From NCBI RefSeq assembly GCF_000598065.1, contig NZ_KK082115.1, positions 6,068 to 40,790 on the forward strand: DNA of 34,723 nucleotides. The letters are read 5' to 3'. The notes beneath the pieces are model-generated. The model made no database searches. It saw nothing but the letters and a program-made list of their open reading frames with translations, and was not told the origin of the DNA. Below, in pieces: positions 24,811-32,115 of this stretch (position 1 is its first letter; every line of letters begins with the position of its first letter). The DNA comes from Paenibacillus darwinianus (GTDB lineage: Bacteria; Bacillota; Bacilli; Paenibacillales; Paenibacillaceae). Both the position numbers and the translations under genes were made by a program.

Positions 24811-25526
24811 TCGATTTCGGGCAGCTGAAAGGGAAAACGATCGCCATCACCGGGGCGTCCCGCGGCATCGGCAAAGAAACGGCGCGATTGTTGGCAGGTC
24901 TGGGAGCAAATCTGGCGCTCGGGGCAAGAAATACGGACGAATTGGATGAGGCCGCGTCACAGCTGGATACGGAGGTTCTAACGCTGCCGCTTGACGTGAC
25001 CGATGAGGAATCGGTGCGGAGCTTTGCGGAGGAAGCTGTCTCAAAATTCAAAAAAATAGACGGACTGATCAACAGCGCCGGCACAGGCGTATTCGAGTCC
25101 CTGATCACGATGGCGGCCGACGATTTCGACCGTATGATCGCCGTTAACCTTACAGGCACGTTCTTGAGCTGTAAATGGTTCGGTCAGCACATGGTACGCA
25201 ACGGGGCCGGCAAAATGATCAATGTCGTTTCGATCGCCGGTACGACCGCGCTGCCGGGCTGCGGCGGTTACTCCGCCTCGAAATTCGGCGTGCTGGGGCT
25301 GACAAGGGTGCTGCAGGCCGAGTTGCGGGACAAGGGCATACAGGTGACGGCGGTTTTGCCGGGAGCGGCGGCCACTTCATTCTGGAACGGGATCGACCCG
25401 AAACCCGACATGTCGAAAATGATTCCCGTCGAATCGCTGGCCAAACATCTGGTTTATCTTCTGTGCCAGCCTGCAGGCAGCGTAGTGGATGAAATCACGA
25501 TAATGCCTCCGCTAGGTATCTTGTAA
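24807..25526 (+). CDS. Short-chain dehydrogenase/reductase, probable sepiapterin-reductase role
   Basis: 239-residue classical SDR. Cofactor loop TGASRGIGKE near residue 16, with an Arg in GARN that favours NADPH. DVTDEE, NSAGTG, catalytic Ser142 (VVSIAG), Tyr155 and Lys159 (YSASK) are also present, followed by PGAAAT. The ATG overlaps the PTPS stop (ATGA), so the two are translationally coupled. Reduction of 6-pyruvoyl-tetrahydropterin to tetrahydrobiopterin (sepiapterin reductase step) is inferred from the operon; SDR sequence alone does not fix the substrate, and a pteridine or monapterin reductase is an alternative. Confidence 0.85.
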   Translation: MIDFGQLKGKTIAITGASRGIGKETARLLAGLGANLALGARNTDELDEAASQLDTEVLTLPLDVTDEESVRSFAEEAVSKFKKIDGLINSAGTGVFESLITMAADDFDRMIAVNLTGTFLSCKWFGQHMVRNGAGKMINVVSIAGTTALPGCGGYSASKFGVLGLTRVLQAELRDKGIQVTAVLPGAAATSFWNGIDPKPDMSKMIPVESLAKHLVYLLCQPAGSVVDEITIMPPLGIL

Positions 25527-25650
25527 GGGGAGGAAGCTGAATCGCAACCGAACAGATGACATTACGAGGGTGACTCTGAAAGCAGGGGCTGCGAAAATGC
25601 CAAGATCACCGTTTTAACGTCCCTGTCATCGCCTGAGGAGGTTGGTTAGC

Positions 25651-27708
25651 TTGAAAGCACAAGGAAAAAGCATCATATCGAAAGGGAAAAACGTCAAGGA
25701 AGCGGTCATGATCGCTTTGGATTTATTAAATGAAAAGCTTGACGCCGTAGATGTGGTGGTGATGGAAAACGGGTCGAAGGGGATTTTGGGGCTCGGCTCA
25801 AAGCTGGCGGTTGTGCGGGTGACGGTGATAGGGAGAACGGCTGAACCTGTGGCCGACCTTGAGGCGGCCGTCGAATCGATGGAATTGCCGGAGCTTGCCG
25901 ATGCTCCCATGGGGAGCGAGAATAAGCGGACCTTCGAAGACGAGAGCCTGTCCGGCAAAGCATGGATTCGAAACGGACAAATCAATTGCAAAGAGGCGCC
26001 CGACAAATATCCGATGGTCAAGCCGTGCGACAAGGTGCAATTGTATAAAAATAACGAGCTTGTGAAGAACGCGGTGCTCATTCGCGAAACCGATCATCTG
26101 ACGGTGGACATTCAGGATGAGATCCGGGAGCCCGTCTGGGAACTGGAAATACGGCCGGGGAAAATGTCAGCCGTGTTGAAAATCGTACCGGGCTTCCGCA
26201 TCCGGCGCAAAATAAAAGACAAGGCGCCGGACACCTGCGTTCAGATCGAGGTAGAGGAAAAAAAGATTCCGCTCGTTATCGAAACCGAGCCGCTGCTTGA
26301 AAAGCTGCGCGAACTGGGCATTGTCCACGGTGTCGACTATACCGAGATTGCCCGCGCTTGCACAACTGACGAGGCGGGAACGTTCGTCATCGCCGTAGGA
26401 ACGCCTCCGTCCCCGGGCAAAAACGGGTACTTCCTGCCGCTGCAGGAGCTTGAAGTGAAAAAGGGGTTGAAGGAGCGATCCGACGGCTCGATCGATTACC
26501 GGGAGCTTCAGCAGTTTCCATCCGTTGAGCCGGGACAGGTATTGGGAACGGTCCGGCCGCCGGTGCCGGGCGTGCCCGGGTCGACGGTGACCGGCGAAGC
26601 CGTTTATCCGCCGGAAGCGCTGCCCCTTGCACTTCTAGCCGGCAAAGGTATCATTGCGGTAGAGGATGCGGGGGGCACCCGAATAATCGCGACCGAAGCG
26701 GGACACCCGGACGTTAAACTGAAAGGGAGATCGGCCCAAATATCGATTGTGACGATGCTTAGGATCGGCAAGGACGTCGACCTTCAGCTCGGCAATGTGC
26801 ATTACGCGGGCGACGTGGAAATTGTCGGTTCGGTGCAGGACGGGATGCTGGTCGAAGCGCAAGGGAACATCATGGTTTACGGGAATATCAATATGGCCAA
26901 GGTGAGCGCGGGCAGCTCTGTCATCGTGAGGCACAATATTGTGACAAGCGAGGTTACCGCCGGCAAAAGCAGCTTTTTGAAAGCGGAAATTCACCAGCTG
27001 CTGAGCCGGTTTGTGCAGCAAATGAGACTGATGGAGGCGGCGATTCAGCAGCTTTCCACCGTCCCGGCGTTCAAGGCATCGTCTTTCACGCGGACAGGGC
27101 TCGGGCCCCTGATTAAAATTTTATGCGACGGCAAGTTCAAGTCGTTTCCGGCTTTGACCCAGTCATTGATTCATAAAATTGAGAGCGGCCAGGATGTGCT
27201 GGAGAAGGAGTGGAAGGATTTTGCCCAACGATTGCACAAAGGCTTTATCATGAGCCATGCTTCGGAATTCAAATCGGTGGAAGATATCGTACAGACGATT
27301 CAGATGGCCGAACAGTTCCTGGCGGATACAAGCGATGAGGAGCAGGGCGCCGGTTGCTTCATCAAAGCGGGGGGCGTTCATAACAGCCGGTTGTACTCCA
27401 GCGGCGATATCACGATTTCCGCGCAAGGCATCTATCAATCGATCATTCGGTCCGGCGGACACGTCGAGGTGGAGGGATCTGTGCGCGGAGGAGAAATATA
27501 CGCTTCAAAAAGCGTGAAAATAGGAGAAACCGGGACCAAGGGAGGAGCACCCACCAAGATCGTTGTCCCCAAAGGGGAAACCATTAAAATCAACGATGCC
27601 ATGGAAGAAACCGTTGTTCAGGTAGGCGCCCGGATATACAAATTCGACGTTCGATCTTCCAATGTGTACGCAAGACTGGATTCAGATGGGGAACTGCTAC
27701 TTTACTGA
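25651..27708 (+). CDS. Jag_N-DUF342 (FapA-like) protein
   Basis: 685-residue cytoplasmic protein. The N-terminal Jag_N domain (about 1-55) has the signature NVKEAVMIALDLL and GSKGILGLGSK; a FapA/DUF342 core and a beta-helical repeat region (about 330-430) follow, then a helical insert (about 445-560, LLSRFVQQMRLMEAAI) and more beta-repeats to the end. FapA-type proteins affect flagellar assembly or cell-envelope polymer localisation; their biochemistry is poorly known. GAGGAGG places the start at TTG 25651. No flagellar genes are adjacent; STAS and PilZ-like genes follow. The gap of 124 bp to the SDR gene has no evident terminator, so read-through from the riboswitch operon is possible. Confidence 0.85.
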   Translation: MKAQGKSIISKGKNVKEAVMIALDLLNEKLDAVDVVVMENGSKGILGLGSKLAVVRVTVIGRTAEPVADLEAAVESMELPELADAPMGSENKRTFEDESLSGKAWIRNGQINCKEAPDKYPMVKPCDKVQLYKNNELVKNAVLIRETDHLTVDIQDEIREPVWELEIRPGKMSAVLKIVPGFRIRRKIKDKAPDTCVQIEVEEKKIPLVIETEPLLEKLRELGIVHGVDYTEIARACTTDEAGTFVIAVGTPPSPGKNGYFLPLQELEVKKGLKERSDGSIDYRELQQFPSVEPGQVLGTVRPPVPGVPGSTVTGEAVYPPEALPLALLAGKGIIAVEDAGGTRIIATEAGHPDVKLKGRSAQISIVTMLRIGKDVDLQLGNVHYAGDVEIVGSVQDGMLVEAQGNIMVYGNINMAKVSAGSSVIVRHNIVTSEVTAGKSSFLKAEIHQLLSRFVQQMRLMEAAIQQLSTVPAFKASSFTRTGLGPLIKILCDGKFKSFPALTQSLIHKIESGQDVLEKEWKDFAQRLHKGFIMSHASEFKSVEDIVQTIQMAEQFLADTSDEEQGAGCFIKAGGVHNSRLYSSGDITISAQGIYQSIIRSGGHVEVEGSVRGGEIYASKSVKIGETGTKGGAPTKIVVPKGETIKINDAMEETVVQVGARIYKFDVRSSNVYARLDSDGELLLY

Positions 27709-27722
27709 GAGGAATGAACCGG

Positions 27723-28055
27723 ATGTTCCGTTATAAAATCGTTGATGAGGAAACAAGGACCGTCGTCTTCCTGCAAGGGGATATGGACATCGATGTCACG
27801 GAGACGATCGAGGAGGAAGTCATGCCGGCGTTGACGTACCGCAAAGAAGTTCACCTCGATTTCGCAGAGGTTCAGTTTGTAGACTCCTCCGGCATCGGAC
27901 TGTTGATTTCGCTCGTTCAGCATTTGACGGAGCAGGGAATAAAGACACGGATTATTCATCTGAATGCGGAAGTGAAGCAGGTGTTTGAGCTGCTGCAGCT
28001 GCCGGATATTTTGGGGCATGACGTGATGAGCGATTTTGAGGGCGGCGCATCATAA
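27723..28055 (+). CDS. STAS-domain protein, anti-sigma-factor-antagonist-like
   Basis: 110 residues forming a single STAS domain. The phosphorylation loop VDSSGIGLL has Asp54-Ser55-Ser56; Ser56 aligns with the regulated serine of SpoIIAA/RsbV. The start ATG 27723 fits the TGAGAGGA ribosome site better than ATG 27714. It begins 14 bp after the DUF342 gene. No partner kinase (RsbW-like) or phosphatase lies in the window, so it may act on a remote partner-switching module or directly with its neighbours. Confidence 0.88.
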   Translation: MFRYKIVDEETRTVVFLQGDMDIDVTETIEEEVMPALTYRKEVHLDFAEVQFVDSSGIGLLISLVQHLTEQGIKTRIIHLNAEVKQVFELLQLPDILGHDVMSDFEGGAS

Positions 28056-28075
28056 AAGGAACAGGGGGAGCCGGC

Positions 28076-28366
28076 ATGGAGCTGGAGAACCGCAAATATC
28101 AAGGCACCCGAACGGAGCCGTTGGAGATCGTGATCGAAGAGATGGAAGGCAGCGAGGACAAATACGAAAATGTCCGCGTCGTGATTGAAGAGGTCAGCTT
28201 TGAGGGGGTGAGATTTACGGCCGACGTTGAATTTCGGAAGGACGAGGAGATTCATTTTCGTCTTCCCAGCATTAACGTCGAATCCCTCGTTGCCGGCCGA
28301 ATCGTCTGGAAAAAGGAATTGGAAACCAAGCAGTATCAATACGGCCTTCATATCCTGAGCGAGTAA
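28076..28366 (+). CDS. Small PilZ-like protein with degenerate c-di-GMP motif
   Basis: 96 residues matching a lone PilZ barrel: EEVSFEGVRF aligns with the D/N-x-S-x-x-G motif but with Glu in place of Asp/Asn, and the N-terminal RKYQGTR lacks a clean RxxxR. Later strands (INVESLVAGRIVWKKE, YQYGLHIL) fit the family. c-di-GMP binding is therefore possible but not assured. AGGGGGAG precedes the ATG; 20 bp after the STAS gene. Its position downstream of a c-di-GMP-riboswitch operon strengthens the PilZ assignment. Confidence 0.7.
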   Translation: MELENRKYQGTRTEPLEIVIEEMEGSEDKYENVRVVIEEVSFEGVRFTADVEFRKDEEIHFRLPSINVESLVAGRIVWKKELETKQYQYGLHILSE

Positions 28367-28398
28367 ACGCGCCGCAGGGGTAATGGGTTTACGGCGGC

Positions 28399-28470
28399 TT
28401 ACTGCGCACTTTGTTGAAGCTGCTGGGCGTTCTGCTGTGTACTGTTTTGCGCATTTTGCTGATTATTCAT
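28399..28470 (-). CDS. Candidate 23-residue Gln/Asn-rich micro-protein
   Basis: An ATG at 28470 opens a frame of 23 codons of almost only N, Q, A and S with repeated QQNAQ, ending TAA at 28401-28399. An AGGGA lies about 8 bases upstream. The composition recalls gamma-type small acid-soluble spore proteins, but it is far too short to call. The compact open frame and ribosome-like site are the only support. Confidence 0.35.
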   Translation of the reverse strand: MNNQQNAQNSTQQNAQQLQQSAQ

Positions 28471-28534
28471 CGTGAATATCCCTCGTGGCTGATGGATGTT
28501 CGTACCCCACTAAGGTGAAACAAAACGCGGAATT

Positions 28535-30334
28535 TTATACAAGCGGCAGTTCGATCCGAATTCGGGTTCCGCGTTCCGGCTCCGTGCGGATCTGAAACCG
28601 GACCCGCTCGCCGTAGGCAAGCAGGAAACGGCGGTACACGTTGAGAATACCCGTATGATTGCGGAAAAACGGATCGACTTGCTCGGTCCTGGAATCGATC
28701 AGCCGGTTCAACTTGTCCATCACATCGTCGGGCATGGACATCCCGGTGTCGTGGACCTCGATCAGCAGCATATCCTCCTGGCGGTGGGCCATGACGGTTA
28801 AGGTGAACGCACCGGGATTCATATGGGGGCTCCAGCCATATTTGATCGCGTTCTCCACAAACGGCTGGATGCTGAGCTTCATGATCGGGATGTCGAGCGC
28901 GGCCGGATCGACCTCAAATACCGCATCCACATCCGTACCGTTCCGGTAATAATGGATCGTCAGGAAATTACGGATGTAGGCCAGCTCTTCCTTCAGCGGG
29001 GCCCGCCCGCCGTCGTTTCTTACACTGTACCGCATCATGCGCGATACCGATTGCACCATCTCCCCGACCGCTTCCCCGTTATTTTTGCCGGCATAGGATT
29101 CGATCGTCTCCAGTGTATTGAACAGAAAATGCGGGTTGATCTGGGCCTGAAGCTGGAGCAGCTCGCGTTCTTTCTCCTTCAGCTTCGATTGGACAACTTC
29201 CTGCTCCATCCGCTTCAGCTCGTTCAGCATTTGATTATAGCCGTGAATCAGAAATCCGATCTCGTCGTTGTTGGACGGTTCGCTGATCGGATGGTATGAG
29301 CCTCGTCCTAGACGTGCCATTCCCTGTTTGAGCTTGGAAAGCGGGCGGAGGACGATGTTCATCATGGGATAGGCTACGAACAGGGATATGGAGAAGCTTG
29401 CGACCGCAATAAGCAGCGTCAGGCTGGTGGATTGCGCAGCGCCCTTCGTCATGCTGCTCAGCGGGGCGATCCATACGAGCTTCCAATCGCCGTAAGGCAA
29501 ATCGGAATAGGTGACCTCGTACCGGACCGCGTCCGAAGTGAACATGAATTCACGATTATTGCGCGGGCCCAAATGAAGCGCATTCCTGAAGTCCCGCAGC
29601 AGGAGGTCCTCCATGTTCACATTGGACACTGCGGCGTTATTGGAATCATGATATAGTAGAAGATGCCCCTCCTGCTCATACTCCGGTCCGCTGAGCAGGC
29701 TTTTGATTTTATCCTCGCTGATTTCAATCGAGAACCAGGCGCCGATGCTGCCGGTCCGCAGATTGTAGACGGGACGCATGAAAGAGAACACCGTTTCCTT
29801 CGTATCCAGCGCATAATTAAGGGGATGGGGGGCGCTCAGCGTCGTCTCGTTCAGACGATCCATATTGCCGTACAAGCGGTCGCTGGCGAGCGGATAATTG
29901 AAATCGAATCTTTTCTGGTATGAATCGAAATACGTTTTGCCAAGTTTGTCCATGTAGAGAACGCCCAGAATTTCATTGCGCTCCTGCAGCGACTGCCGCT
30001 GGATCGGCTGATAATCGATCGTATAACCCGCTTGCGCAACCAGATCGTCGGGCGGCGTCTCCATAAATCGTTGAAACGCGGAATTGGTGAACAGCGAATC
30101 GAAAGAATCGCTGACATCCTGAAGATAGGCGGTAAGGTCCTTGGACACCGATTGCACATATTGAGAGGAGATTGAAGACGAGTATTCGGTGCCCGAACGG
30201 AACATGAAATACTGTGAGCTGTAGCTCACAATTGCGGTAGGGACAATTGAAATCGCTACCAGAATAACAAATAATTTATGCTTGAGCGACAGATACACCA
30301 GTATCCGTTTCAGGGAAAGCAGGAGCGACTTCAT
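28535..30334 (-). CDS. YesM-type membrane histidine kinase (second system)
   Basis: 599-residue kinase. TM1 is at about 20-42, a long extracellular region (about 43-290) contains DYQPIQRQSLQERNEI, TM2 lies about 295-318 and a HAMP linker follows. The His_kinase domain reads INPHFLFNTLETIES with phosphoacceptor His402, and the ATPase has VENAIKYGW and EVHDTGMS. GAGGAGGTCACC precedes the ATG. It is divergent from an AraC-type response regulator 88 bp away, which is its probable partner; most YesM/YesN pairs are instead in one operon. Probably tunes the sugar ABC cassette at 32116 onward. Confidence 0.92.
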   Translation of the reverse strand: MKSLLLSLKRILVYLSLKHKLFVILVAISIVPTAIVSYSSQYFMFRSGTEYSSSISSQYVQSVSKDLTAYLQDVSDSFDSLFTNSAFQRFMETPPDDLVAQAGYTIDYQPIQRQSLQERNEILGVLYMDKLGKTYFDSYQKRFDFNYPLASDRLYGNMDRLNETTLSAPHPLNYALDTKETVFSFMRPVYNLRTGSIGAWFSIEISEDKIKSLLSGPEYEQEGHLLLYHDSNNAAVSNVNMEDLLLRDFRNALHLGPRNNREFMFTSDAVRYEVTYSDLPYGDWKLVWIAPLSSMTKGAAQSTSLTLLIAVASFSISLFVAYPMMNIVLRPLSKLKQGMARLGRGSYHPISEPSNNDEIGFLIHGYNQMLNELKRMEQEVVQSKLKEKERELLQLQAQINPHFLFNTLETIESYAGKNNGEAVGEMVQSVSRMMRYSVRNDGGRAPLKEELAYIRNFLTIHYYRNGTDVDAVFEVDPAALDIPIMKLSIQPFVENAIKYGWSPHMNPGAFTLTVMAHRQEDMLLIEVHDTGMSMPDDVMDKLNRLIDSRTEQVDPFFRNHTGILNVYRRFLLAYGERVRFQIRTEPERGTRIRIELPLV

Positions 30335-30366
30335 GCCGGGGTGACCTCCTCATATAGGTGCGCTGC

Positions 30367-30410
30367 TTGAAGCAATGTATTCAACATTCCGTGACGGAAT
30401 CCTTGCAAGG
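30367..30410. repeat. Cluster of three palindromes in the divergent kinase-regulator region
   Basis: TTGAA-N8-TTCAA (30367-30384), ATTCCG-TGA-CGGAAT (30386-30400) and CCTTGCAAGG (30401-30410) follow one another within 44 bp between the two start codons. They may be operators; no clear sigma-A promoter was resolved among them. Confidence 0.6.
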
Positions 30411-30422
30411 AGCTGACGAACG

Positions 30423-31838
30423 ATGAAAATCTGCGTCGCAGACGATGAAAAGGAAGTAAGGGAAAGCATCATTCATAAGCTGAGGGCCTTGTACCCGCAA
30501 GATGAAATCTACGATGTGGAATTCGGGCGCAAGGCGCTGCGGCAAATCGCCGCGGTCAATCCCGATCTCGTTTTTCTCGATATCCGGATGCCGGAAATGG
30601 ACGGGCTCGATATTTTGCAGTCGATCAAGCAACGCAGGCCTTCCATACAGGCGGCGATGCTGTCTGGTTATGACGATTTCGTGTATGCGAGAAAGTCGCT
30701 CCATCTGGGCGCGATCGATTATTTGCTGAAGCCGGCGGACCGGGAGGAGCTGCGAGCGGTCGTCGAACGGGTCAAATCGGAAACGGACAAGGCGTTCGGC
30801 AAGGAAATCGACATTCATCTGGGAAGGCTTTCCGCCAAGTATGTATTCATCGATACGCTGCGCTATTTTAACACAAGCCTGTGGTTCGATGAAAGAAGGG
30901 AAAAAACGGTCCTGTTCGGACACGCCGGGAGCTTGCACCGGCAGCTTGAGGAGACCCCGAAGGATACCGTGTTTACTTTTTGCGTCAATCACGACTATGA
31001 AGGAGCGGTAGTCGTCCGCCAGCCGGTGCACCGGGGGCCTTTTTTTCAGCTTGTGGAACATTTCGTGCCGGCGGTGCTGGAGGGCATCGACAGATGGGAG
31101 AGCGAGCGCTTTTTCGGCAGACCGCCGGAAGGGAGAAGCCATGCAAATACCCGGAGGACAGCCGGTCGGCGGGCCGCCCAGCTGCGCCGTCAGATTATGG
31201 CCACCGCACGGACGGGCAGCCATCAGCGTCTGGAGCAATCCTTGAATGAATGGCTGGAATGCTTGTATGGCCTCGATTTGTCGATGCTAAGAAAGGAATG
31301 CGTCAACCTGATGGCGTTGCTGGATGAAGGGCTGGCCGGCGGCGGCGAAGTCATTGTGCTCGAGGAGGAGAAAATCCATTACTGGACGCAATGGGTGAGC
31401 AAGCACCGGACCTGGGGCGAATTAAGCGGCAAAATCCGCAAGTTTGTGCTCGACGGCATCAGGGCTTTGACGCAGCCGGAAAGCCAGTCGCATACAGGCT
31501 GGTTTCAGCAGGCGCTGCATATGCTCGACACCTCGGCCGATCCGAATCTGAGCCTCGAGCTGGTGGCTGAGGCGGTAGGCGTTCATTCCGTCACATTAAG
31601 CCGTATTTTCAAGCAGCAGACGGGCATGAACTTTGTCCGGTATTTGGTGCGGAACCGGCTGCGCCTCGCGCAAAAGCTGCTGCTGAACTCGGAGAAAAAT
31701 ATTAACGATATCGCGGAAGAGGTCGGATACGTCGATTACCGATATTTCCGCACGCTCTTCAAAAAGGAGTTCGGCATGACGCCGTCCGAATACCGGAGAA
31801 GCAACGGGATCGCAGGCGGCGTAGACGAGGTGGATTGA
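30423..31838 (+). CDS. YesN-type response regulator with AraC DNA-binding domain
   Basis: 471 residues. A receiver domain (1-120) has D7/D8, phosphoacceptor Asp53 (FLDIRMPEMDG) and the conserved LLKPAD. A variable middle region (about 130-360) is followed by a complete AraC-type domain (about 370-463). Both helix-turn-helix units are present: LSLELVAEAVGVHSVTLSRIF, and INDIAEEVGYVDYRYFRTLFKKEFGMTPSEYR. AAGGAG precedes ATG 30423. Unlike the first regulator in this window it is intact. The sugar-binding protein gene downstream, with direct repeats in its promoter region, is the likely target. Confidence 0.92.
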   Translation: MKICVADDEKEVRESIIHKLRALYPQDEIYDVEFGRKALRQIAAVNPDLVFLDIRMPEMDGLDILQSIKQRRPSIQAAMLSGYDDFVYARKSLHLGAIDYLLKPADREELRAVVERVKSETDKAFGKEIDIHLGRLSAKYVFIDTLRYFNTSLWFDERREKTVLFGHAGSLHRQLEETPKDTVFTFCVNHDYEGAVVVRQPVHRGPFFQLVEHFVPAVLEGIDRWESERFFGRPPEGRSHANTRRTAGRRAAQLRRQIMATARTGSHQRLEQSLNEWLECLYGLDLSMLRKECVNLMALLDEGLAGGGEVIVLEEEKIHYWTQWVSKHRTWGELSGKIRKFVLDGIRALTQPESQSHTGWFQQALHMLDTSADPNLSLELVAEAVGVHSVTLSRIFKQQTGMNFVRYLVRNRLRLAQKLLLNSEKNINDIAEEVGYVDYRYFRTLFKKEFGMTPSEYRRSNGIAGGVDEVD

Positions 31839-31882
31839 TGCGGGTGCTTTCAACCGGCGCGTCGGAAAATAGCAACGGAAAC

Positions 31883-31913
31883 AACCGTTAACGCAAAGTT
31901 GACGGTTTTTTTA
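31883..31913 (+). terminator. Rho-independent terminator after the AraC-type regulator
   Basis: AACCGTTAAC (31883-31892) pairs with GTTGACGGTT (31898-31907; one G-U), loop GCAAA, followed by a T-run. It isolates the regulator gene from the sugar cassette. Confidence 0.88.
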
Positions 31914-31989
31914 TATTTAGTTGATTATTGGAAAAAATAATCGATCCAGACAGCGGTTACCGTGCCAATCTAAATCATTTGGCCGTTAA

Positions 31990-32056
31990 CGTTAAAAAAT
32001 TCTCTACCTCGCGTTAAATTATTCCGCTGTGAACCGTATGAGCTAACTTTTATAAT
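31990..32056 (+). promoter_or_regulatory. Promoter of the second sugar cassette with AraC-type direct repeats
   Basis: A perfect TATAAT (32051-32056) has no good -35 hexamer. Just upstream, CGTTAAAAAATTCT (31990-32003) and CGTTAAATTATTCC (32012-32025) match at 11 of 14 positions, spaced 22 bp apart. This is the arrangement expected for an AraC-family activator touching the -35 position. The rest of the 277-bp gap holds only the upstream terminator. Confidence 0.55.
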
Positions 32057-32115
32057 CATTCTATAGGCGCTTACAAAGACGACGCCGATCATAAAACATT
32101 TTGGGGGATGAAGCA

